DNA from: Flavobacteriaceae bacterium
GTDB lineage: Bacteria; Bacteroidota; Bacteroidia; Flavobacteriales; Flavobacteriaceae
Reading direction: 5' to 3'
Assembly: GCA_024743095.1 (NCBI GenBank)
Contig: JANSXF010000011.1
Coordinates: forward strand, 1-64,000
DNA length: 64,000 bases
Shown here: one piece after another, positions 42,111 through 50,246 of the stretch
How positions within the stretch are numbered: the first letter of the stretch is position 1
Layout of the letters: each line of letters begins with the position of its first letter
Made by a program: the position numbers and the translations under genes
The notes under the pieces: model-generated
Told to the model about the DNA's origin: nothing
The model's database searches: none
What the model saw: only the letters and a program-made list of their open reading frames with translations

Positions 42111-44096
42111 ATGACCAAAAAAAGGATTCTTTTCGGTTTGCTGGGCCTTTTTGTGCTGTACTTGTGCTATTTGGCCTATATATTTATTCTATCTCCCAAG
42201 ACCAATCTACAGTCCATTTATTTGATTCCGAAGGACGCCGTTTTCATCATCGAATCCGAACAGCCCGTGGAAAGTTGGGAAAAGGTAAGCAGGAGCAAGG
42301 CTTGGCACCACCTTAAAAAGAACGATTACTTTTCGGATCTCACGGAGAACATTCAAAAAGTAGATACGGTTTTTAACGACAACCATAAACTGTTCGAGTT
42401 TTTTGATAACCGTTCCCTGTTCATATCCATCCACATGATATCACCCAAAGATTACGGGATTTTTTATGTGCTGGATTTAAAGCGCATTGCCAAACTACAA
42501 TTGCTCAAAACCTATTTGAACACCTTATTGGATGATGGGTATGTCCTGAGCAAACGAACCTATCACGAGCATGAAATTCTAGAAGTCCACGACAGGGACA
42601 CCAAGGAGACGATGTACCTGTCCTTCATTAAAAACCAATTGGTGGCCTCTTATACCCATACGTTGGTGGAAGCCTCAATAGACCAATATAATGAACCCGT
42701 CCTGGGGCGAAACCTCAATTTTTTGGAAATCAACCAAAAAGTAGGGCATGAGGATTTGTTTCGGATGTACGTGCAGTATCATTTTTTTGATGATTACATT
42801 AAAATGTACTCGGACAGACCTTCCGATTGGGTACAACGGGTAAGTGAAAACTTTTTGTTCTCGGGCTTTTATTTTGATTTGGATGAGAATAGCACCTTAA
42901 CGGCCAATGGATATACCAACATCAGCGATGTGAACGAATATTATTTGGAGGCGTTGCAAAAGTCGGGCACGGCCGAGCGTTCCATTCCCCAAATTGCGCC
43001 TAATAGTACGGCGCTTTACATCAGTTATGGGTTTGACAGCTTCGCAGAGTTCTACAAGAACTTTGAAAGGGTACAGCAGAACGACCCGGAGCAGTTCGAG
43101 AGTTATCAGGCCGGGATCGCCAAGGTGGAAAAATTTCTCAAAATAGACGTTGAAGAAAACTTTGTGAGTTGGATCGGGGACGAGATTGCCGTGCTTCAAA
43201 TCAAATCACACATAAATCAGGGCAAAAATGATGTGGCCTTGGTTCTCAAGGCCAATGATGCCGAAGATGCCAAGACCAATTTGGACTTTGTGGTAGAGCA
43301 AATACGAAAAAAAACACCTGTAAAGTTCAAAGCGGTCAATTATAAGGACTACGAAATCAATTTTCTATCCATAAAAGGCTTCTTTAAAATACTCTTGGGC
43401 GGTAGGTTTGATGAATTTGATAAGCCGTACTTTACCCAGATTGATGATTTTGTGATTTTTAGTGATAGTCCCAATACCTTAAAGGGCATCATTGATAAAG
43501 TAACGGAGAGTGAGATCTTGGCTACTTCGGCAACGTTCAAAAACTTTGATCAAAAGTTTGATTCTGAATCCACCGTGTTCGTATACAGTAATGTGCCTTT
43601 GCTGTTTGATAATATGTATGCCCTGGCCGATGCCACTACCAAGCAAAAAATGCGTAAGAACAAGGATTTTATCATTTGTTTTCCTCAAGTAGGATTGCAA
43701 CTGAAGCCCGAAGATGATTTGTTCGAAAGTAGATTGGTGCTCAATTATCAGGATGTGGAGGAAGTAAGGAAGAAGACCATCAATTCGGTCAAAACATCTA
43801 CCAAACCCGTTCCAAAAACTGATAGTTCAACGACAACCGAGATCTCCGATACCGTTTTTGATTTGGGCCCCATTTATCCAACGGACCTGAATGCCAAATC
43901 CTTCAGTAAAAAATATAGCAACGGAAACATTCGGTTTGAAGTGGGTTTAAAGGATGGCCTAAAACATGGTCGTTATGAAGAATTCTACTCGGATGGTACG
44001 CGAAAAATAAGAGGTCGCTTCCGTGATGATCAGCAATTGGGCACGTGGCGCTATTACGACAAGGAAGGCAACCAAGTCCATAAGAAACGGTTTTAG
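42111..44096 (+). CDS. DUF3352-like membrane-anchored protein with C-terminal MORN repeats
   Basis: One N-terminal membrane helix (about residues 5-26) anchors a large extracytoplasmic part. The bulk (about 35-560) has the repeated layout of DUF3352-like proteins: FIIESEQPVESWEKVSRSKAWHHL, NLNFLEINQKVGHEDLF, ALVLKANDAEDAKTNLDFV and FVIFSDSPNTLKGIIDKV. A Ser/Thr-rich linker (about 565-590) leads to MORN/YwqK-like repeats (YSNGNIRFEVGLKDGLKHGRYEEFYSDGTRKIRGRFRDDQQLGTWRYYDKEG). This pairing of domains is uncommon. Function unknown. Confidence 0.78.
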   Translation: MTKKRILFGLLGLFVLYLCYLAYIFILSPKTNLQSIYLIPKDAVFIIESEQPVESWEKVSRSKAWHHLKKNDYFSDLTENIQKVDTVFNDNHKLFEFFDNRSLFISIHMISPKDYGIFYVLDLKRIAKLQLLKTYLNTLLDDGYVLSKRTYHEHEILEVHDRDTKETMYLSFIKNQLVASYTHTLVEASIDQYNEPVLGRNLNFLEINQKVGHEDLFRMYVQYHFFDDYIKMYSDRPSDWVQRVSENFLFSGFYFDLDENSTLTANGYTNISDVNEYYLEALQKSGTAERSIPQIAPNSTALYISYGFDSFAEFYKNFERVQQNDPEQFESYQAGIAKVEKFLKIDVEENFVSWIGDEIAVLQIKSHINQGKNDVALVLKANDAEDAKTNLDFVVEQIRKKTPVKFKAVNYKDYEINFLSIKGFFKILLGGRFDEFDKPYFTQIDDFVIFSDSPNTLKGIIDKVTESEILATSATFKNFDQKFDSESTVFVYSNVPLLFDNMYALADATTKQKMRKNKDFIICFPQVGLQLKPEDDLFESRLVLNYQDVEEVRKKTINSVKTSTKPVPKTDSSTTTEISDTVFDLGPIYPTDLNAKSFSKKYSNGNIRFEVGLKDGLKHGRYEEFYSDGTRKIRGRFRDDQQLGTWRYYDKEGNQVHKKRF

Positions 44097-44104
44097 TCTA
44101 TAGC

Positions 44105-44140
44105 TGTCATTTGGATGCTGGGCGTTGTCGAAGCATGACA
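44105..44140. repeat. degenerate REP-like element
   Basis: TGTCAT...GATGCTGGGCGTTGTCGAAGC...ATGACA: ends are inverted copies, and the core resembles the flavobacterial GCTGAGCG-AGTCGAAG repeat. It lies just after the DUF3352-like gene. Confidence 0.45.
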
Positions 44141-44248
44141 CGGAATCTCATTCAAATAGATGTTTGCCGAAACTATCCTAGATGTTTTGGTGGGCGATAA
44201 ATTCCCCAACAATCACTACCTTTCTTGTCCAAACCAAACCTCCGAAAG

Positions 44249-45406
44249 ATGAAAAACATTTTTGTTGTAATTGTACTTATTGTCGCACTTTCTTCTACTC
44301 TTGAAACTAACGCACAACAAATCAATTTTCCAGAGCGCTATGCAACATGGGAATCAGTCGAAAAAGGTCAATTTAAGTTTGATCAATCTGCACTGGGCAG
44401 GGCTGTTGATTTTGCCAATAACAATGAGTATTCCGGTTCAAGGGATTTACGAATTGCCATCTTAAAGGGGTTTGAAAAGGAACCGTTTCATGATGTTTTG
44501 GGCCCAACAAAAAAACGCGGAGGTCCCGCTGGTATGATTATGAAGAACGGCTATGTTCTGGCTTCTTGGGGCGACACCAAACGTGTGGACATGACCTTTA
44601 GCGTTACCAAGAGTTTTTTGTCCACCGTGGCCGGATTGGCAGAAGATCAAGGTTTGATCCATGATACCAAAGATAAAGTGGGCAACTACATTTGGGACGG
44701 TACTTTTGATGGGGAACATAATTCCAAAATTACCTGGGAACATTTGCTACAACAAAATTCAGATTGGTCGGGGGAACTCTGGGGTGGAAAAGATTGGGGT
44801 GATCGCCCACCCAGCGAAGGTGGTTTGGACGATTGGAAATTCCGAACCCTTAACGAACCGGGTACCGTAATGGAATACAACGACGTTCGCGTGAACGTAC
44901 TTGCCTATTCTCTCACCCATGTGTGGAGAAAACCTGTCCCCATGGTCCTCAAAGAAGAGGTGATGGACAAAATTGGCGCCACCACTTCTTGGAGGTGGTT
45001 TGGCTACGATAACGCTTGGACGGTTGTTGATGGAATCAAAATGAAGTCCGTTACGGGTGGTGGACACTCTGGAGCCGGACTTTTTATTTCCACGGAGGAT
45101 ATGGCCCGATTCGGCATTCTTTTTCTGAACAACGGAAAATGGGAAGATGAGCAGATCATTAGCGAGGATTGGATTAAAAAAGCCATTACACCATCTGTTC
45201 CCAACATAAATTACGGTTACATGTGGTGGCTCAACCAAAAAGGAGGTAGACATTGGCAAGGTGTTCCCGAGCATGTGTTCTACGCTGCTGGTTTTGGGGG
45301 CAATTTTATAGTGGTGGACCAAAAAAGCGGATTGGTCATTGTGACCCGTTGGCTGGAGCCTTCAAAAATTGGGGAGTTTGTAAAGCAGGTTTATGAGGCT
45401 TTTTAA
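44249..45406 (+). CDS. secreted serine hydrolase, class C beta-lactamase fold
   Basis: Start at the ATG 44249 (MKNIFVVIVLIVAL), giving a signal peptide that ends ETNAQ; an upstream TTG is less likely. Active-site S-x-x-K is SVTK near residue 118, and Y-x-N is the YND near 209; the later motif region is in GGGHSGAGLFIST and YAAGFGGNFIVV. Such enzymes hydrolyse peptide or ester bonds, often cell-wall D-Ala peptides or small esters; the substrate is unknown. 385 aa. Converges with a lipoprotein gene, overlapping by 4 bases. Confidence 0.87.
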   Translation: MKNIFVVIVLIVALSSTLETNAQQINFPERYATWESVEKGQFKFDQSALGRAVDFANNNEYSGSRDLRIAILKGFEKEPFHDVLGPTKKRGGPAGMIMKNGYVLASWGDTKRVDMTFSVTKSFLSTVAGLAEDQGLIHDTKDKVGNYIWDGTFDGEHNSKITWEHLLQQNSDWSGELWGGKDWGDRPPSEGGLDDWKFRTLNEPGTVMEYNDVRVNVLAYSLTHVWRKPVPMVLKEEVMDKIGATTSWRWFGYDNAWTVVDGIKMKSVTGGGHSGAGLFISTEDMARFGILFLNNGKWEDEQIISEDWIKKAITPSVPNINYGYMWWLNQKGGRHWQGVPEHVFYAAGFGGNFIVVDQKSGLVIVTRWLEPSKIGEFVKQVYEAF

Positions 45407-46026
45407 TCCTCCACACACCTGCAACTAAACCCTCTTCCCAAGCTTGATTGTCCAAATTCCAGCGTAGTGCCAGGGCTATATATAATAGCTTTGCTTGAAG
45501 GTAGTTGTGTTGTTCCATCTCCTGGAGTGGATGTCCAGTAGAAACCTGTATAAGCTAAGTAGTCATATGTGTCATTGGAAAGCCACCCGGCGGCCAATAG
45601 ATCAAAGTTGATCTTTGTGTTTAAATTGGTGGCGCCAACTTCCAATAGGCCCTCAGCGGTAGCTATTCCACCCAAATAGTCAAAAAGTTCTTGCCATTCT
45701 TCTTCCGAGGGAAGATGCCAGCCATTGGGGCAAGCGGTTAAGGCGTCGTCCCAATTGTAAAGTTGACCATAAAACAAACAATTGGTAGCATCCTCTTCAT
45801 AGCAGGTGCTTTGGCCATTTCCCAATGTGTAGTTGAGATTTTCTGCAAACCAAACTTGGGTTCCTATTTTCACAGTTTTATAAACGGTGCCATCCCTTTG
45901 ATCTGTAAAGTTGGAAACTGTAAAATCAGCTACTTCTTGACTACCTCCATTATCGTCACTGGAACAGGAACAGAGAAGGAAAGACAAAACTATCCCTAAA
46001 AGCAATTTCGCTGGAAAAAGTTTCAT
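45403..46026 (-). CDS. FISUMP-domain lipoprotein
   Basis: Signal peptide with lipobox LLCSCSSDD (Cys about residue 20); the acidic residues that follow predict surface export. Most of the mature protein (about 45-205) is a FISUMP (Fibrobacter major paralogous) domain: RDGTVYKTVKIGTQVWFAENLNY, CLFYGQLYNWDDALTACPNGWHLPSEEEWQELFDYLGG and GRGFSCRCVED at the end. Cys residues likely form disulfides. Role probably in carbohydrate or matrix adhesion, which is not shown. Starts 58 bases from the mfd stop. Confidence 0.87.
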   Translation of the reverse strand: MKLFPAKLLLGIVLSFLLCSCSSDDNGGSQEVADFTVSNFTDQRDGTVYKTVKIGTQVWFAENLNYTLGNGQSTCYEEDATNCLFYGQLYNWDDALTACPNGWHLPSEEEWQELFDYLGGIATAEGLLEVGATNLNTKINFDLLAAGWLSNDTYDYLAYTGFYWTSTPGDGTTQLPSSKAIIYSPGTTLEFGQSSLGRGFSCRCVED

Positions 46027-46083
46027 AATGAGTTTTTTTTAGTTAATGGTATTTTTATAACTAAAAGGTTAGAAAAATATTGT

Positions 46084-49000
46084 CTATTCTTCTGAAATTG
46101 AAGGAGAAAGGGAGAATGGTTCCAAAACTTTCAACGCCTTATCCACATTGGTAATTCTTTCAAAGACCAATAATAAACGGAGTCCGTTCCGAGTCTGTTT
46201 TTCCTTAAGTTTCACCAGTTGCGGATGTGTTTGCGCGTATTGCAATATTTGGGTGAATACGGCACTTTGGTAAAAACTGGATTGCTGGTCGGCTATAAAG
46301 TAACCAATGAACTTGCCCTTCTTCATAATCACCTTTTCCAGACCTATGTGGGTGGCAATCCACTTAATGCGAACGGAATCCATCAAATCTTGTGCAGGTT
46401 CAGGTAATTCTCCAAAACGGTCTATGAGCTGCGCCTCGAATTTTTGCAGGCCTTCCTCATCTTCCACATCGTTCAATTGGGTGTAGAGGTTAAGGCGCTC
46501 GGTGATATTGTTGATATAGTCGTCAGGGAACAAAAGTTCAAAATCCGTGTCGAGCTGCATCTCCTTTACATATACTTTTTCCTTGTCACCCTCAACCTCA
46601 TCGTATAATTCCTTGAACTCATTTTCCTTGAGTTCGTCAATTGCTTCGGACAGTATTTTTTGATAGGTTTCGAACCCAATTTCGTTTATAAACCCACTCT
46701 GCTCACCGCCCAAAAGATCTCCCTCACCCCGGATTTCCAAATCCTTCATGGCAATACTGAATCCACTTCCCAAATCGGTAAATTGCTCCAACGCTTCAAT
46801 ACGTTTGCGGGCCTCTGGGGTCATTACTTCGTAGGGAGGAGTGATAAAGTAACAGAAGGCTTTTTTGTTACTTCGGCCCACGCGTCCCCTCATTTGGTGA
46901 AGGTCGCTCAACCCAAAATTGTTGGCATTGTGAATAAAAATAGTGTTGGCATTGGTCACATCCAACCCACTTTCAATGATGGTGGTGGAGACCAATACAT
47001 CAAACTCCCCGTTCATAAAGGAAAGCATTAACGATTCCAGTTTTTTACCTTCCATTTGACCATGTCCAATGCCAATTTTGGCATCGGGAACCAAACGTTG
47101 GATCATTCCGGCCACTTCTTTGATATTCTCTATTCGATTATGGATAAAGAATACCTGTCCCCCCCGCTGGATTTCGTAAGACACAGCATCACGAATAATT
47201 TCCTCGTTCAACCGGATAACTTGACTTTCGATAGGGTACCGGTTGGGTGGAGGTGTGTTGATCACGGAAAGGTCCCGAGCTGCCATCAAACTGAATTGGA
47301 GTGTCCTCGGAATAGGTGTGGCCGTCAATGTCAGTACATCTACATTTTCTTTGATGGAGCGCAGTTTTTCTTTCACGGAAACTCCAAATTTTTGTTCCTC
47401 GTCCACTATCAACAATCCCAGATCTTTGAACCGAACATTTTTGTTCACCAGTTGATGGGTCCCGATGATGATGTCGATTTTACCAGCGGCCAAGCGCTCC
47501 AGCACATCCTTTTTTTCCTTTGCGGTACGGAAGCGGTTGAGGTAATCCACTGTCACGGGCATCTCTTTCAAGCGTTCCCTAAAAGTCCGGCTATGTTGGA
47601 ATGCCAAAATGGTGGTCGGCACCAAAATAGCGACCTGTTTGCCATTGTCCACGGCCTTAAATGCGGCACGTATGGCGACCTCCGTTTTTCCAAAACCAAC
47701 GTCACCACAGATCAATCTGTCCATGGGTCGTTCGCTCTCCATATCCTTTTTGACGTCTTGGGTGCTTTTTTCCTGATCGGGAGTATCCTCGTACAGGAAA
47801 GATGCTTCCAACTCGTGCTGTAAATAACTGTCGGGGGCATATTGGAAACCTTTTTCCAATCTACGCTTTGCGTAGACTTTTATGAGGTCGAAAGCAATCT
47901 TTTTGACCCTTGCCTTGGTCTTTTGTTTTAGTTTTTTCCAAGCAGCCGAACCCAGTTTGAAAATTTTTGGGGGTGCCCCGTCCTTTCCGTTGTATTTTGA
48001 TATTTTGTGAAGTGAATGAATGCTCACGTAAAGAATATCACGCTCACCATAGATCAGTTTGATGGCTTCCTGTTTTTTCCCCTCCACATCAATTTTTTGC
48101 AATCCACCGAACTTGCCGATACCGTGATCAATGTGCGTCACATAATCGCCAATTTCCAGTTTGTTGAGTTCCTTCAATGTGATGGCCTGCTTCTTGGCAT
48201 AACCGTTCTTTAATTGGAATTTGTGGTACCGTTCAAAAATTTGATGGTCGGTGTAACAGGCAATTTTTAAGTCTTGATCAACAAAACCTTGAAACAGCGG
48301 GAAAATAATGGTCTGGTAATGGACCGTTTCATCCACTTCTTCAAAAATATCGTGAAAGCGCTTGGCCTGTTGCTCCGTGGAACAGAAAATATAGTTGCTA
48401 TAGCCAGCATCCCGATTATCGTTGAGGTTTTCAATGAGCAGGTCGAACTTTTTGTTGAACGAGGGTTGCGGTTTGGTGTTGAACTGGATTTCGTCACCCT
48501 GAACTTGTTTCAGGGTCCCACTGGAAACTCCAATCTGAATGCACAAATAATCATTCAACTGTTCCTTCAATAAAGGTGAATCCAAAAACAGCTCTTTGGG
48601 TCGGGCGTGTTTGATGTCCTTGCTCAGTTTGGCAAAACTTTCCTCTGCTTTTTCAAAAAAGGAATCGATCCTGTCATAGATCAAGGCTGGATTTTTGGCA
48701 AAGACTACGGTGTTGCCCGAAATATATTTTAGGAAGCTTTCGCGGATTTCCTCAGTGAACTTGTTCTCCACATTTGGGATGATGGTGATTTTCTTTACTT
48801 TGTCCGTAGAAAGTTGTGTCTCCACATCAAAGGTTCGGATACTGTCCACTTCATCCCCGAAAAATTCGATACGGTAGGGTTCATCGTGAGAAAAGGAAAA
48901 AACGTCAACAATACCCCCGCGAACCGAAAATTCCCCTGGCTCTGTTACAAAATCCACTCGTTTGAACTGATAATCAAAAAGGACCTCATTTAAAAAGTCC

Positions 49001-49479
49001 AACGAAATCTCATCGCCCAACTTTATCTTTTGGGTGTTCTTGTCCAGTTCTTTCCGCGTGACCACTTTTTCAAAGAGCGCATCGGGGTAGGTGACGATGA
49101 TGGCCGGTTTTTTTCTGGAGTTGATTCGGTTGAGCACTTCGGCACGGAGCAACACGTTCGCATTGTCCGTTTCCTCTATCTGATAGGGCCTTCGGTAGCT
49201 TCCGGGATAAAAAAGTACATCCTTTTCTCCCAATAGCTGCTCTAAATCGTTCAAATGATAGGCAGCTTCCTCCTTGTCGTCCAAAATCAACAAAAAGGGT
49301 GACTCAGTTGATTTAAAACCTTCGGAAATCACAAAGGAAAGTGAAGAGCCCACGAGCCCTTTTAAATTAATTTTTCGTGATGATTCTGAAGGGGCATTTT
49401 GATTTTGGGCAATAGAATCCCTCAGTTTCCCAAGTTGGGGAGACTGTTCAAAAAGCTGTGAAATCGGGGTTTTGGTCAA
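46084..49479 (-). CDS. mfd: transcription-repair coupling factor Mfd
   Basis: Removes RNA polymerase stalled at DNA lesions and recruits UvrA. Domains: UvrB-like N-terminal part (residues 1-about 430), RNA-polymerase interaction domain (ELNKLEIGDYVTHIDHGIGKF, about 435-500), superfamily-2 translocase with Walker A GDVGFGKT near 592 and DEEQ near 693, and a C-terminal TRCF domain. The frame opens with TTG at 49479; no ATG is available before a promoter -7 element (TATCTTTG, 49504-49497), so TTG is the likely start. SGTLKQVQGDEI (about residues 320-331) derives from an inserted repeat. 1131 aa. Confidence 0.93.
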   Translation of the reverse strand: MTKTPISQLFEQSPQLGKLRDSIAQNQNAPSESSRKINLKGLVGSSLSFVISEGFKSTESPFLLILDDKEEAAYHLNDLEQLLGEKDVLFYPGSYRRPYQIEETDNANVLLRAEVLNRINSRKKPAIIVTYPDALFEKVVTRKELDKNTQKIKLGDEISLDFLNEVLFDYQFKRVDFVTEPGEFSVRGGIVDVFSFSHDEPYRIEFFGDEVDSIRTFDVETQLSTDKVKKITIIPNVENKFTEEIRESFLKYISGNTVVFAKNPALIYDRIDSFFEKAEESFAKLSKDIKHARPKELFLDSPLLKEQLNDYLCIQIGVSSGTLKQVQGDEIQFNTKPQPSFNKKFDLLIENLNDNRDAGYSNYIFCSTEQQAKRFHDIFEEVDETVHYQTIIFPLFQGFVDQDLKIACYTDHQIFERYHKFQLKNGYAKKQAITLKELNKLEIGDYVTHIDHGIGKFGGLQKIDVEGKKQEAIKLIYGERDILYVSIHSLHKISKYNGKDGAPPKIFKLGSAAWKKLKQKTKARVKKIAFDLIKVYAKRRLEKGFQYAPDSYLQHELEASFLYEDTPDQEKSTQDVKKDMESERPMDRLICGDVGFGKTEVAIRAAFKAVDNGKQVAILVPTTILAFQHSRTFRERLKEMPVTVDYLNRFRTAKEKKDVLERLAAGKIDIIIGTHQLVNKNVRFKDLGLLIVDEEQKFGVSVKEKLRSIKENVDVLTLTATPIPRTLQFSLMAARDLSVINTPPPNRYPIESQVIRLNEEIIRDAVSYEIQRGGQVFFIHNRIENIKEVAGMIQRLVPDAKIGIGHGQMEGKKLESLMLSFMNGEFDVLVSTTIIESGLDVTNANTIFIHNANNFGLSDLHQMRGRVGRSNKKAFCYFITPPYEVMTPEARKRIEALEQFTDLGSGFSIAMKDLEIRGEGDLLGGEQSGFINEIGFETYQKILSEAIDELKENEFKELYDEVEGDKEKVYVKEMQLDTDFELLFPDDYINNITERLNLYTQLNDVEDEEGLQKFEAQLIDRFGELPEPAQDLMDSVRIKWIATHIGLEKVIMKKGKFIGYFIADQQSSFYQSAVFTQILQYAQTHPQLVKLKEKQTRNGLRLLLVFERITNVDKALKVLEPFSLSPSISEE
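48493..48518. repeat. REP-like insertion inside mfd
   Basis: GTCACCCTGAACTTGTTTCAGGGTCC, a hairpin-forming element (CCCTGAA...TTTCAGGG) of a type abundant between genes in flavobacteria, here placed within the mfd reading frame without breaking it. It encodes GTLKQVQGD on the minus strand. Confidence 0.7.
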
Positions 49480-49496
49480 TCCAAAAAACTTTGCGG

Positions 49497-49504
49497 CAAA
49501 GATA
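49497..49504 (-). promoter_or_regulatory. -7 element for mfd
   Basis: TATCTTTG on the minus strand, an exact TAnnTTTG match; an approximate TTTTC lies 19 bases upstream. Transcription would begin about 10 bases before the TTG start, giving a very short leader. Confidence 0.45.
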
Positions 49505-49619
49505 AACCGCGAAAAGGTTTACTGAAAATGTTTTTTTGGGTTTCTACTCAATGTTAAAGAATCGTCAAATCACCTCGATTTTTTATCATTTCGAGCGGTC
49601 CAGAGGACATTTTGGAAAC

Positions 49620-50246
49620 CTAAACTTTAATAATGTTATCCTCCACAATGGCAAAGACTTCATCCGAATCTTTGGGGTCAAGGGAATGGGTGCCCGTGAA
49701 TTGACCGAAAGCGGGAAGGATCATTTGGTCGCCGGACTTAAAAAAGCAGGGTAATTTGATACGTTCCCTACCGAATCCTTTGAGTTTGATGGATGGATGG
49801 ATATGCCCGCAAAAGGTAAAAAAACCCTCCCGTTGCTCGGGATGATGGGTCAATAGAAAAGGGTCGACAACCAACTCTGGAAATATGGAAACCTTTATTT
49901 TTTCAAATTTTTCAGGGGCAATGATGTCGTGGTTGCCTGCTACCAACAGTATTTCAGTTGGTGTTTTTGCCACCCAATTTTCAAACAGTTCCCATTCTTT
50001 GTTTAAAGAGGAATGGAATAGGTCGCCCAAAAAGCAGATTTGAAAAGGTTGAAAATCAGAAACAATCTTATCGAGCAGAAGAAAGTTTTTATGGATTGCC
50101 TTTCGAGGAACGGCTGCCCCAAACTTTCTAAAATGGGATACTTTGCCCAAATGTACATCGCTGATCAGTAAGAGTGATTTTTCTTCCCAGAATATTCCAC
50201 CCAAAGGGTGGAGCTCAAATTCTTGATTATGGATGGTCAACTTCAT
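49620..50246 (-). CDS. pdeM: ligase-associated DNA damage response endonuclease PdeM
   Basis: Calcineurin-like metallophosphoesterase fold: SDVHLGKVSHFRKFG near 30-45 (first metal site), CFLGDLFHSSLNKEWELFENW near 72, VAGNHDII near 104 and HTHPE-like SLKFCGHIHPSIKLKG near 140. 208 aa. In other bacteria PdeM is encoded with a DEXH helicase, an ATP-dependent ligase and an exonuclease. Here it overlaps the helicase by 4 bases, but the ligase and exonuclease are absent from the window. Function inferred as nuclease for damaged ends. Confidence 0.88.
   Translation of the reverse strand: MKLTIHNQEFELHPLGGIFWEEKSLLLISDVHLGKVSHFRKFGAAVPRKAIHKNFLLLDKIVSDFQPFQICFLGDLFHSSLNKEWELFENWVAKTPTEILLVAGNHDIIAPEKFEKIKVSIFPELVVDPFLLTHHPEQREGFFTFCGHIHPSIKLKGFGRERIKLPCFFKSGDQMILPAFGQFTGTHSLDPKDSDEVFAIVEDNIIKV

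Noticed and set aside
46047..46074. Terminator downstream of mfd
   Set aside because: A TTTAGTTA/TAACTAAA stem is present, but on the mfd strand it is followed by A rather than T residues and the loop is long.
47056..47823. 255-codon plus-strand ORF inside mfd
   Set aside because: Antisense to the conserved Mfd helicase core; Cys/His/Phe-rich composition typical of an antisense shadow.
49587..49604. REP half-site near the mfd promoter (CATTTCGAGCGG)
   Set aside because: Only about 10 bases match the REP core and no second arm is near; too short to support.
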